The notes under the pieces are model-generated. The model was not told where the DNA came from. It saw only the letters and a program-made list of their open reading frames with translations, and searched no databases. A DNA stretch of 64,000 nucleotides from Ligula intestinalis (lineage: Eukaryota; Platyhelminthes; Cestoda; Diphyllobothriidea; Diphyllobothriidae): contig JAYGXS010000004.1 of assembly GCA_036362985.1 (NCBI GenBank), forward strand, positions 40,679,557-40,743,556. Direction: 5' to 3'. Shown here in pieces: positions 43,597 through 53,640 of the stretch. A program made the translations under genes and the position numbers. Every line of letters starts with the position of its first letter. Position 1 is the first letter of the stretch.

Positions 43597-43950
43597 GCCA
43601 GAGTAGTAGGAAGAATGCATTGTGTATACAACGGAGAGGATAATAGATGAGAGCAGATCGACTTGGAGAGCCCGCACGCTCAGGAAATCGACCGGATTCC
43701 AAGTGAGGTCTTAAAGTAGTTGGGCCAGAAGACAGAGATAGGGAGATCTTTCATTGGCTAGGTTGGCCTGGAGATTTTGGGCAGAGAGACAGCTTGAATC
43801 GTGAATGCGTGCAACCATACCATTTGTCGCCTGCCCAATGCGGGACTGTAATTGGCTGGTTGAGACCTCGAGAAACCGCTCCGGTAAGCCGTTGAGAAAG
43901 TGCACTTCGACACAAGCTAGTTGGGCAGGCACGATCCACTACAAGTACTC
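43597..43950 (+). repeat. Family A repeat, copy 3, right piece
   Basis: Continues the split repeat: GCCAGAGTAGTAGGAAGAAT, GCATTGTGTATACAACGGAG, TTTCATTGGCTAGGTTGGCC, CTGCCCAATGCGGGACTGTA and an end near GGCACGATCCACTACA. Nearly collinear with copy 4 at 44780-45122. Confidence 0.88.
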
Positions 43951-44694
43951 CCCCCGGAGACCGTAACGAGGAAACTGAAAGAATCCGAGTGGAGGAAGAA
44001 TAGTTAAGTTAGGTGTGAGAGATATGTACCAAGATGAGGTTGCGAGAGGCGGGTTAGTGCCGCCAGTGCCGCTTGGGAGGAGGAAATGTCATCTCGCGTC
44101 CGCGTGGGCAACTCGGCCTGCGGTAGGAGGAAAGTTCTCGACTACGCGTGCATCGGTATGCTGTAGGAGATTGGGCATCTCAACTACGTGGGAGGGAGCC
44201 AAGTTGGCCGGGTTGAACTTCAACGGCAAATCAGAATGCCATATCAGTATGAGTTGAACCAGAAAACTCGTTGGCAGTAGAAGGAAGGGTGGAGATTGAG
44301 AAGGAAATCTGGGTGCTGACACTCATAAGGGGACATCTACGTCGGATTGGGAAGTAACCATGACCTGGGCTGAATGGGCTATCGGCAGTAACTCGCGAAT
44401 GCCAATCACCAAATACGTAGGGACAGGTCCATAAATCGCCAAATACGCAGGGAACTGCGTTGGGACAGGTCGGGAAGTCAGCAACTACGCAGTAAAGGCA
44501 GGCTACATCAGAGGTTGTGAGCGGTTGAAGATCTCGATCTCGCTTCACGACAGGATGTCGATGCAGAATGTCTCCATATCGCAGTCACATCAGATGACAC
44601 AGGAGAAATTCAGTTGAAGGTGAGGGAGGTCTGATGATGATTGAGTTCAGCCATTTCAGAGGTTGAGTGTTCATCTCACGTCGGGATGTCACCA
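43951..44694. other. Unassigned stretch between two family A copies
   Basis: Contains a short local duplication near 44400-44470 (CCAAATACGTAGGGACAGGTCC / CCAAATACGC…GGGACAGGTC, abridged). ORFs on both strands are short and unassigned. Confidence 0.4.
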
Positions 44695-45125
44695 ATATCG
44701 CAGGGGTTAAGCGACTTAAACCGTGCAGCTGCGATCTTCAGACCATGGCTACTTAGTGCGGAAGAGAAGTTCATAAAGGCCAGGGTAGTAAAAAGAATGT
44801 ATTGTGTACACAACGGAGAGGAGAATAGATGAGAGTAAATTGACGGAGAGCCCTTACGCTCAGGAGACCGACTGGATCCCAAGTTAGTTCTTAGAGTAGT
44901 CGGGCCAGAAGTCAGAGAGAGGGAGATCTTTCATTGGCTAGGTCGGCCTGGAGATTTTGGGCAGAGAGGCAGCTTGCATCGGGAACGCGTGCAACCATGC
45001 CATTCGTCGCCTGCCCAATGCGGGGACTGTGATTGGCTGATTGAGATCTCGAGAAACCGCATCGGTAAGATTTTGAGAAAGTGCACTTTGACGCGAGCTA
45101 GTTGGGCAGGCACAACCTGCTACAT
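44695..45125 (+). repeat. Family A repeat, copy 4 (uninterrupted)
   Basis: TATCGCAGGGGTTAAGCGAC, CGTGCAGCTGCGATCTTCAG, ATAAAGGCCAGGGTAGTAAA (the intact site corresponding to the Gypsy insertion point), TTTCATTGGCTAGGTCGGCC, and an end near GGCACAACCTGCTACA. It serves as the empty-site reference for copy 3. Confidence 0.85.
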
Positions 45126-45568
45126 TAATGTTGCCTGATGAGTATGCAACATGATCCTCATTCATTGTGCAGTTTTTGAAAACGATGTGATTTATTCCTC
45201 ATAGCGTGGAGTATTGCATGTTTCTTCGCAGGCAAAATTTGTGCGGCATGTGTTTCGAAAACCATGAATGCAAGTGCAGCGACAGGTAGGCCTCAAAAGC
45301 AAAAAGACACCATTTCTTTAAGTTTAGAGTTGGAGGAAGACGTTATTTGCTACCAAACGATTACAAGGAAGAATATGTGAATTTAGAGGAGCATTTAAAA
45401 ATCAGTATGCAAGTAAAATTCTACTTCAGTGGAAAGTTTTTACAAAGTATACTTTTTACAGGCATTAAGCAGCTCGTGCGGGGTTGAGCCTCAGCTGTTT
45501 CAAAAGCCTGGGGTTGGATGCGGCTGGCCAATAACAGCTAGTGTCAGTAGTGACCATTCTCGGAGTCC

Positions 45569-45965
45569 TTGTCGTTCTTTGTTATGAATAACTTACCTCG
45601 TTGGTTATTGAAGCACGAAAACAGAACTCATCGTTCACCGATTACTGAGCATCTGCTAGATTTGGGCCATGTTTTGGACCCTAACACATCTTTCCGAGTT
45701 CTTGTTCGGGCACGAACAACTCGTACCATACGCTACCTGGAGGCAGCCTACATAAGGTGGTTTAAGCCCGACGTGTGTGAACAATTTGAGCGTGTGATGA
45801 ACTTAACTCTGCTGCGGTAACACCGGCCCCTGTTTACACATTTCCCTTTCCAATTGTTTGGCTTAGACGTTTTCCCCCATTATTGCTGCACGCAGCGTTT
45901 AAACTTTTTTAGGTTATTGATTAGCCCTTTTTTATGACCTTGCTGTTTGTATCGATTTGTACACC
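45569..45965 (+). pseudogene. PLE GIY-YIG C-terminal fragment
   Basis: A plus-strand ORF of 83 codons encodes NLPRWLLKHENRTHRSPITE, HLLDLGHVLDPNTSFRVLV and TIRYLEAAYIRWFKPDVCEQ, ending NLTLLR. This matches the C-terminal half of the GIY-YIG domain of the PLEs at 9330 and 20330. It is followed by a 3' untranslated segment (to about 45965) with GATTAGCC and ATGACCTT motifs shared with 20044-20340. 5'-truncated; the GIY core is missing. Confidence 0.85.
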
Positions 45966-46464
45966 AACAGCCGCCAACCACTATACGTGAAGGAAACTTA
46001 GTAGTAAGAGGCATTTTAATTCGTAAGTCATGCTTATACGTAACCAAGTAGTGAAGCCACTACAGTGGCACGATAGCCCTATCAGCACAGCACGTAGATC
46101 TACATAAAATCTGTATGCCGCATGATTTTGGAGGGTGCTTTCCAAACTTTTGCCAAGGCCGATAGTCCCCTTAACAGTTCCAGCCACATGGACGCTTTAA
46201 TTATGTTAGAATGCGTTGGGTCTCGCGTCGGTTTTTGTTCAAAACTATCACTGTGTCTTTTTAGTTGAAAGTTTTCCCTGACTGTTATATGCCAGATGAT
46301 AGCTATACTTTCACCAAAAGCGCCGGACTCACAGCGAAAGTGAAATGTAAAAAGCAAGCACAAAAAACAAGACCTCGTTGTATTGACGGGGAGAGAGTGG
46401 GTAAGCAATGGTTAACATTGGATATAGCGGAGAATCTGCTTCCGAACTTTACCATGATCACATA
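45966..46464. other. Unassigned stretch
   Basis: Overlapping ORFs on both strands (46100-46489) without recognised features. The right edge is the mariner copy. Confidence 0.4.
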
Positions 46465-46466
46465 TA

Positions 46467-47248
46467 CAGGGTGTCCCAGAAGTAAATGACTCTTTTGATT
46501 TGCTAATAAAACGAAAAATTTTAATGCTAGGCTATTGAAACTTGTTTTATTCGAAAGACATAATTCTAGAATTTGGTGCGATGAAAATCCAAGAGAAATT
46601 CAAGAAAGGCCGCTGCCATGGTTGTTTGACAACTTAGGGTTCGTTTCCTTGTCGTTTCCATAACGCTCCTTAGTGTATCAGGCGATCGTTGTTTGATTTC
46701 AGAACAAATGTTGGTTTTAAGTTCTTGCAGATTTGTTGAATTTGTTACATAAACCCTTGACCTCAGGTAGCCCCATAAGATGAAATCGCATGGAGTCAAA
46801 TGTGGAGATCAACGGGAGCCAAGAAATGTTACCAAATCGTGAAGTCAAATGATTTTGAAAGCACTCATTTAGCAATATCATCGTTTCTCTTGTTGTATGG
46901 GCCGTGGCTCCATCCTGTTGAAACCAAATATTGCTTAGGACATGTCTCTCAATTTCAGGAATTAGAAGTTCGCTAATCATAGTTCGGTATCTTTCACCAT
47001 TAACTGTTACGGTTGCACCATCATTATTTTCAAAAAAGTATGGGCCAATCACATTGGAAGCAGTTATTCCGCACCACACCGTCACACGAAGAGAAGGCAA
47101 CGGCCTTTCTTGAATTTCTCTTGGATTTCCATCGCGCCAAATGCTAGAAAGGGTTTTCTTTCGAATAAAACAAGTTTAAATATCCTAGCATAAATACCTT
47201 TCGTTTAATTAGCAAATTAAAAGGAGCAGTTACTTCTGGGACACCCTG
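46467..47248 (-). mobile_element. Internally deleted mariner-family transposon, copy 2
   Basis: 782 bp between TA dinucleotides (46465-46466, 47249-47250), with TIRs CAGGGTGTCCCAGAAGTAA. The minus-strand transposase remnant 47100-46717 has MPSLRVTVWCGITASNVIGP, FENNDGATVTVNGERYRTMI and WFQQDGATAHTTRETM. After a frameshift near 46800, TPCDFILWGYLRSRVYV follows (third catalytic residue region). The N-terminal half is missing exactly as in copy 1. Unlike copy 1, the inverted repeat extends to about 150 bp, because the 3' end carries an inverted duplicate of the first coding segment (…GAAATTCAAGAAAGGCCG… at both ends). Dead. Confidence 0.88.
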
Positions 47249-47250
47249 TA

Positions 47251-47696
47251 TTATATAAGAGTTTCATCACGAATCAGAGCTGCGAAAACAAATTTTTAGG
47301 CATGAGGTAGAGTTAATAGGTGATAACAAGTCAAGACTCATACAGACAGGGAAATGAAGAGAACATCCAATTTTTAGACGTCAGGCATTTGTGCTATTTG
47401 ATACTAAACATGTGCACTTGACATAGTGCAGCACACGCCTTGGCATTAAAAAGAAGCTGTGAATAAGAGAGTTTCTTACAGCAGGCACAAAGAGCTCACA
47501 TAGCCTTAAACATGGTTAAGGAGCAATAAGGTCACGAGGTCAGCAGTCATGCGATGGTAGGAGTCTAAGATATTAAGTTGGCAAGCGATGAAGTCACACG
47601 ATTTTCAGCCCTAACTATGCGCGAAGGTTTACGGGTTCTTTTAAGGAGACCTTGCACAGAGCGTCAATTCTGGCAACATTGCCGATAGAAGTGAAT
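47251..47696. other. Unassigned stretch
   Basis: No supported gene or repeat between the mariner copy and the PLE terminal repeat. Confidence 0.4.
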
Positions 47697-49430
47697 ATAC
47701 GAGTTCCAGAAAGTAGTTCAGAAGAAGATGCGATCACTGGAACAAGAATTTATTTTCCTGACGTTTTGGATTCTGTCGAGAATCGTTAATCATAGTTAAT
47801 CATAGGATAATGGGAGCCATGCGCAGATAGGAGTGAGATATGCACAGATTGCACGGTATTTATAGTTTGTAGCCGTCATGCGCATACCTACTACAATTAT
47901 CAGCTCCTGTAACCACCGCTTAGGGTCTTTATTGGTGCGGTGATGGCTTGACACTTTGCTTTCGACTCATTAATTGCTGCGATTGCGTTGTCCTTGTTGG
48001 GTGCAGGCTTGATAATTGCGCGACAATTATGCTCGCTGTCGTCTTATTTGTTGCTGGGCCTGGCCATTCCCACGTGACTAATTCTTCTGCTCAGACAATG
48101 TCTTAGTACGCAGTATAGGAAAGGAAAATCGTTGCGCTGATTGATAGACTTTAGGCCTGAGAATCATGACTCGAGCAGCTCGCGGATCACGTAGTTGTCA
48201 CCTCTTGCGAGGATTTTGGCCTCATTAAACTTGAAAAAATTGCCGGGTCCCGTCGAGTGGGCTGCAACATGGGAGTTTATGGCCTTGTTCCTCACCGCCG
48301 CTGCATGTTCGGCCATTCGCGTCCGGAGTAATCTCCCGGTTTCTCCAACGTAGTTGCTCTGTTCACAACTGCACCAGTTCCAGCAAACGACTCAAGCCGT
48401 TTCCTGTCGTGGCAGTGGGTCTTTCGGTTGCGTGAACCGGCGCCTGATGGTTGCTTCTGGCTCTTGAGCAACTCCAACTCCAACTGGTATGAGCAGGCGG
48501 CTGACTGCTTCCGATACATTCACGTTCGGAAGAGCTCGCCAAACTTTTAAGGCAGTTGGATTTTGCTTCAGGACTCGTCTGCGTATGCACCCGTTGAAAA
48601 AATTGCATGGATAACCATTCGCTCTCAGTACCCGTCGGTATAGCGCTCTTACGCGGCCACGTTTGTGACTGATCGGCAGGTTGCTGTTGACTTGCATATT
48701 GTTTATCGCTTTCCTGAACACTTTAGGTTTTAGGCCACCATCGTATTTGCGTCAAACGGGGACATCCAGGAAGGCTAGTTGGTACAGTGAAGGTCAGAGA
48801 AGACAGCGCTTAGACGTTCTTTGTATGCCAGCAACCGATCCAACTCAATTACGACGAAAGTATGATCCACATACCGAGCTCAGAATTGTGGTCTGCGGTG
48901 TCGGAAAACCATCGACTCCAACCGTTGCAGGACCGCTTCGGCTATGAGCCCGGAAATTGGCGAACACATGGGCGTGTCCTTCACCTGCTCGTAGATGGTT
49001 CCGTTGAAGGTAAATTACGCCTTGGGACAGAATTGTAGGAGCTTTAGGATTTTCACGTGCCCATGGCGATTTTCCGTTTCATCGTATTTGTCTCGTAGGA
49101 GTAATTGGCTAGTCTCGACTGTCAGGTCCTTTGGAATAGATGTAAAATGGAAGTGACATAAAAAAATACCAAGAAGTCATTTGACAGGAGGCTTACCCAT
49201 TTAATTTTCTCCAAGAATTATGTTGATGACCTGACTGTTGTGTATGGATCAGCGGGCAAGAATTTGAGCCGTCCAAACAGCCACGTTAACAATCCGTAGG
49301 TTGGAGGTCCTTTGAGAAATACGATTGGCCGGATGGGTGCGCCCTCGTTGTGCACCTTAGAGACCATAGCAGCGGGCCAGAGCCGTTTCTTGCACACTCG
49401 CCATACGTCTGCTTACGTCTCACATTATCC
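47697..49430 (-). mobile_element. PLE, heavily decayed but long, with terminal repeat
   Basis: Going down the minus strand from about 49400: KVHNEGAPIRPIVFLKGPPT and YGLLTWLFGRLKFLPAD (RT), degraded motif A/B segments near 49150-48960, a YVDD-region remnant near 48880, KAINNMQVNSNLPISHKRGR (48721 on), NGYPCNFFNGCIRRRV, then GIY-YIG pieces near 48400-48150 (EHAAAVR-type, GDN…REL). The terminal repeat 47757-47795 has CCTGACGTTTTGGATTCTGT, a worn version of the 28.9-kb one. There are multiple stops and frame changes throughout. Just beyond the 5' side a terminal repeat in opposite orientation occurs at 49441-49500. Same lineage as the copies at 23836 and 28851. Confidence 0.83.
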
Positions 49431-49510
49431 TACGGTTATGTACAATTAAGGATTCTCAACAGAATTCGAAACGTCAGGAAAATAAAATTCTTGATCGCAT
49501 TTTCTTCTTC
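49431..49510 (+). repeat. PLE terminal repeat fragment in inverted orientation
   Basis: TAAGGATTCTCAACAGAATT then CGAAACGTCAGGAAAATAAA and ATTCTTGATCGCAT. This is the segment that ends other PLE copies, here on the plus strand next to a minus-strand PLE. The CTGANGA part is degraded. Confidence 0.7.
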
Positions 49511-50400
49511 TGGCAACATTGATTGAAAGTGATCGTTTTTCTTCTGATTAGCAGATAATGCATCTTGCAACACGTCTATTGGACGTCTAACCAGCTATTT
49601 TCGCCTTGAGAGGGAAAGTAGATCATTTAATTTTAAAAATTTTCGGCTCCACTTCACATCTGCGGGCTAGGAATATGAATTAAGTGAAAGGAGCGGAATA
49701 GAAGCAGGCAAAACAAGTAAACAGCAACACGACGATGAAGAAGAAGAAGAAGAAGAAGGAGGAGAAGGAGAAGGAGAAAGGGCACGGAAGAACAAGAAAT
49801 GAATAAGGGGGGTATACAGAGGGAGAACAAAAGGGAGAATGGAATAGAAAACGCTTGAAATGCAGAACATAAGATGGGAACAAATAAAATAAGAGTAAAT
49901 TACATAGAGAAGGTTTAGAACACGTGGCATATTGTGTGTTTTTAGTACAGTGTATTGTATTCTGTGCCCCCTAAACGGGCCCCGCAGTGTAGGCGCTGGA
50001 CTAACAAGGGTGTCAGATTAAGGTATGGCTGGCGTTATTCGGAATGCGCGTATGGAGGGGGACGCGTAGTGGCAAGCATAGGGGCGGCTACGGCCATGGC
50101 AGCCACTTGCGCCCAATCCTGCCTCCGATCGTCTTGACTGTGTCTTAACATAAGGCACAATTGGTTGAGAGAAGAGAGAGTGCGGTAGGTACTGCGAATG
50201 TCTGCTAGTATTTAAAACTATTTCACGTGCAAGTCACCTTCCCTACACCACCCAGTTGTGGAGTATATGGTGAGCATCATCGAGACTGAAGGTTGAACTG
50301 TTGTACCATATCCTATGCCCTCTAAAAGGGCTGCGTGGTATATGCTCTGAATCAAGACGGGAACAGTTTGCACAGTTTCTAAAGTCTGACGACGACCTGG
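49511..50400. other. Unassigned stretch with purine tract
   Basis: Contains a (GAA)n/(GGA)n purine tract at about 49735-49780. The minus-strand ORFs over it are low-complexity artefacts. No gene recognised. Confidence 0.5.
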
Positions 50401-50790
50401 TGACCCAGTGTCGAAAATGTACTAATTGAAGTTTCCTTATTTTCCTAAGCGACGCCTTTCCTCGAAAAAACACTAAAACCGCCTTTAAAAAGCGATCCTT
50501 TTTTCAAGATATATAAAAATATGTAGGTCGGTATTTCGCANNNNNNNNNNNNNNNNNNNNNNNNNNNNNNNNNNNNNNNNNNNNNNNNNNNNNNNNNNNN
50601 NNNNNNNNNNNNNNNNNNNNNNNNNNNNNNNNNNNNNNNNAGGAGGAGGAGGAGGAGGAGGAGGAGGAGGAGGAGGAGGAGGAGGAGGAGGAGGAGGAGG
50701 AGGCATGAGCACACATGGGGATCCAGTGTCAAAAATGTACTGAATGAAGTTTTCTCATTTTCCCAAAGGATGCCTTTCCTTGAAATTAAA
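50401..50790. repeat. Direct repeats flanking an assembly gap and an (AGG)n tract
   Basis: About 65-70 bp beginning GACCCAGTGTCGAAAATGTA (50400) recurs at 50719 as GATCCAGTGTCAAAAATGTA. Both continue CTAATTGAAG/CTGAATGAAG and TCCTTATTTTCC/TCTCATTTTCCC. Between them are 100 N (50541-50640), an arbitrary-size gap, followed by (AGG)n to 50703. A diverged third copy lies near 52050-52095. Confidence 0.8.
50541..50640. other. Assembly gap (100 N)
   Basis: Exactly 100 N, a conventional gap of unknown size. It borders a pure AGG repeat, which is the probable cause of the assembly break. The ORFs drawn across it are meaningless. Confidence 0.99.
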
Positions 50791-51240
50791 TTTCTTGGGA
50801 TGCCTGCCTTCCACTTTATACGAAAGGTTTTAGTGTTTTTACGCATGTAAAAACATGCAAATAATTCCTGCTTGATGACATGCTAAATTTTTTGTGCCAA
50901 CATTTCAATCGATAGCTGTAAATCACGTTACATTATCAGCAGATATTATCATTTTATTTTTAATGCAGAGGAAAATTAACTCACGCCGCCTGAGGTGGAC
51001 AAAACCTTTAATTCTGGTTTTGTAGAACATTATCTCTTTGAATTTTATGCTTAAACGTCAGCCATCCATATTCACTACAGGGTTTTGATCGGCTAGGCTT
51101 GACAATGGAGATTTATGAGCATTAAAATTTAGATTTAAAGCTACAGGCCTGCTGACCTGTCGGATGCGATAGGAAGAATTACATAGTTCCTACGAAGTTG
51201 ACTATCCTATATCTGCCCTGCTTGAACTCCTAGATCTATC
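50791..51240. other. Unassigned stretch
   Basis: AT-rich; no gene or repeat recognised. Confidence 0.4.
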
Positions 51241-51280
51241 AGAAGAAAGGGAAGCGTTCACCGGGAGAGGTTTATTACAA

Positions 51281-51321
51281 GTCTGAAGTTTCGGGTAGTG
51301 GTCTCGTCTACCCATCTTCAG
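51281..51321 (-). ncRNA. Hammerhead-like motif
   Basis: Minus strand: CTGAAGA (fits CUGANGA), T, GGGTAG-ACGAGACCA-CTACCC (perfect 6-bp stem II), GAAAC, then TTCAGACTTG. The layout equals that of the PLE-end motifs at 2030 and 33307, including the extra T before stem II. The ORF on the same strand stops (TAG) inside stem II. Whether it is transcribed or active is unknown. Confidence 0.6.
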
Positions 51322-51859
51322 AGAATGGATACTCTGGCTCAAAATGCTCGTCTTTATGCCGTCCTTTTTTGCGTGTGCCCGTTCGACCAATCACGTTTGA
51401 GCCACTCTGTGTGTCTCTGGCCGCGTCCTCGGCCTCCCTGTCATTCGGTCTCCTGCCTGTCACCGTATTGTCCTTTGTGACCCCATGACTGGTGCTCGGA
51501 ATAAGCATGACGGCCGCGGCGGCGGCGGCTGATCGCGTGATAATGTGGCTTGCACCGGTGTCCTCGGTCTCCCCATCATTAGGTCTCCTGCCTGTCACCG
51601 CGTTGCCCTTTGTGACCCCATGACTGGTGCTCGGGATAAGCATGTCGGCCGCGGCAGCGGCAGCGGCGGCGGTGGCTAATCGCGTCATAATGTGGCTTGC
51701 ACTGGTGTTGGCTCCCCGTGTGTTCATTCCGTCGCCTCCCATGGTGTCTCGAGTGGTTTCCGGCCTGCCCACGCTGGCCGTGATGTTGGCTACCCGCATG
51801 CTAACCTCAAGTGCGTCGGTGTTGGCCTCCTGAGCGTTCGGTCCATCGTCTCCCGTCAC
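51308..51859 (-). CDS. Repeat-containing Ala-rich ORF of unknown function
   Basis: A 183-codon minus-strand ORF starting at ATG 51859. It contains a 45-residue unit twice in tandem (ASHIMTRLAT…AAADMLIPSTSHGVTK…VTGRRPNDGETED and ASHIITRSA…VTGRRPNDREAED). The corresponding DNA period is 135 bp, for example TCCTGCCTGTCACCG at 51451 and 51586. The N-terminal part is similar in composition, with ANTDALEVSMRVANI. The C-terminus is basic then acidic (TRKKGRHKDEHFEPEYPFSE). It has no cysteine. No domain was recognised. The ORF ends within a hammerhead-like motif, so it may be part of a retroelement rather than a host gene. Expression is not shown. Confidence 0.4.
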   Translation of the reverse strand: MTGDDGPNAQEANTDALEVSMRVANITASVGRPETTRDTMGGDGMNTRGANTSASHIMTRLATAAAAAAAADMLIPSTSHGVTKGNAVTGRRPNDGETEDTGASHIITRSAAAAAAVMLIPSTSHGVTKDNTVTGRRPNDREAEDAARDTQSGSNVIGRTGTRKKGRHKDEHFEPEYPFSEDG

Positions 51860-51899
51860 GCCCGGACTTGTTCCTGGCCCCCATTGTTGGATGTCGCGT

Positions 51900-53057
51900 C
51901 CGTCCCCGGATAGGAAGGTCCTTAAAACAACATAGGGGCCGGTAAATTTACATCGGATGACGAATCATTATCGATTGTTCGGCACGTTTAAAAATGTACA
52001 CTGTTCTTCACACATTTTCCCCTAGTCTGGCAACGACCTAGTGTGCTAGCATCGAAAATTTGCAATAAGGTTCGTTCCTGTTTCCCAAAGGATCTTTTCT
52101 GTCAAACCACACATCATCAGAATCTTGAGCTAGTTCAGCGGTCTCGTTCACGTTTACGCCACCTGCATCCTCTTGGTTTATTCATTCGGTTGCCATCTTC
52201 AAATTGATAGTGGCTAGTAGTTAATGCTTTGTTGAGCAAATGCACACCGAACTGACTCCTACCCTGAAATGCGTTCTGGGCGAAGGTCACGGTTTTATTG
52301 TTGAAGCCCACCATTATGTATAGCCCTCTGCTATTCGGAGGTTTATGAGCGCAAAAACATTCGTTTATGACACATTTTGTAAATTATGAGCATTGAATAT
52401 TTAATTTCTCGCTCTAAGTTATACAATATCATTACATTTGGATTTTATTGCCCCCATTTGTAATCATTTGAATTGTCTGGAATAACAAACACTGAAAGCT
52501 AATTGGTGACCAGGTACACATTAATATGGCATAAGCAAAACCTATCTGGACGCAGAAGATGGTAAGCCCGCGTCTAGGTACTTCTGCGGACTTTCAATGG
52601 CTATGTCACTCGCGAGCATCTGCCTGTATCTGCTGGTCTGCGTTATCCGTACAGCGACAAAAACCAACATGCTCTTCCGATCACTTCCGTGGAGGACAAG
52701 GAAGCTTTTAAGTGCCTACTTCTATCAGTTATGCTTACTGTACATATAAGATGCATGTCTAACCACTCAGATATTGTTACAGCATAGGAAATACCATGCT
52801 ATTATGCTAAGTTAATTCGGGAATATGTTGTTCCTCTGGTTAGACAGGAGGCGTTCTTAAAATCCCAAGCTCTCGCTGGATACGGTAGCAATTCTATAGT
52901 AAGTATGAAGATGGTAAATGGCACTAGCTTGCGAGATAAAGGCATGGTAACCGTTAAGTTCATCATGCAGAAATACTGTACCCTGGGGCTGTGCGTGGTC
53001 TATCGAAAGCTATACATAGTAAATACAAGAAAGGCATATGGTGGACATAATCGAGAT
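51900..53057. other. Unassigned stretch
   Basis: Contains the diverged third copy of the gap-flanking repeat near 52050. Otherwise no gene or repeat recognised. Confidence 0.4.
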
Positions 53058-53640
53058 CGGTGCTCGGGGCCTCAAACATATATTTGTTTGAAATAACATA
53101 AGCTTGGATTTCCCACTCTTTGTTGAGAACAAAGAAGGTACGAGCTCCAGCGTTCATTTCAAATCATCGTCACTTCAGACAAATGTTAGCCTCAGAAATA
53201 GTACTGGTAATACAAACACTCGGCTTCATTGACAGTCAGTAGTAGTAGAACTAGCAGTAACCGTATCAGTCTCGGCCTCCTTGGGTCTGTCTTAATTCCT
53301 TCTAATGGTGCGTGAGGGTAGGTAATACAGTAGTACCCGCGCAAAGTCTGCTGTCACTTCAGACTAAGTTAGGCGGTGTTTCGCCTTGCATTGGAGAAAG
53401 CAGCCTACGCCAGGTCCCATTTAGTCTTCTTGACCTCAGGCAAAGGTGAAGAGTGCGGTTGGCGCTAAATATGTCCGCTATCATCTTCAAGCTATCCCCT
53501 GAGGCCGTCACTTTCTGTACCAACCTGTTGGTGCACTTGATGGATCGATACTCGAACACACACAATGGAAGACCAGATCGTGCGTGCTACGCATAGAGGG
53601 AATGGTTAGCGCGGCATTTGGGTGATTTTCACTGCGACCA
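53058..53640 (+). repeat. Repeat family R1 copy
   Basis: Starts CGGTGCTCGGGGCCTCAAAC, then TTGTTGAGAACAAAG, AGAAATAGTACTGGTAATAC, AGTAGTAGTAGAACTAGCAG, CTAAGTTAGGCGGTGTTTCG, and a translated VKSAVGAKYVRYH-like part. Plus orientation; the partner copy at 2263-2910 is minus. Confidence 0.7.

Noticed and set aside
50445..50846. Poly-Leu/Ser/Pro ORFs spanning the N gap
   Set aside because: They are translations of an AGG microsatellite and unknown bases.
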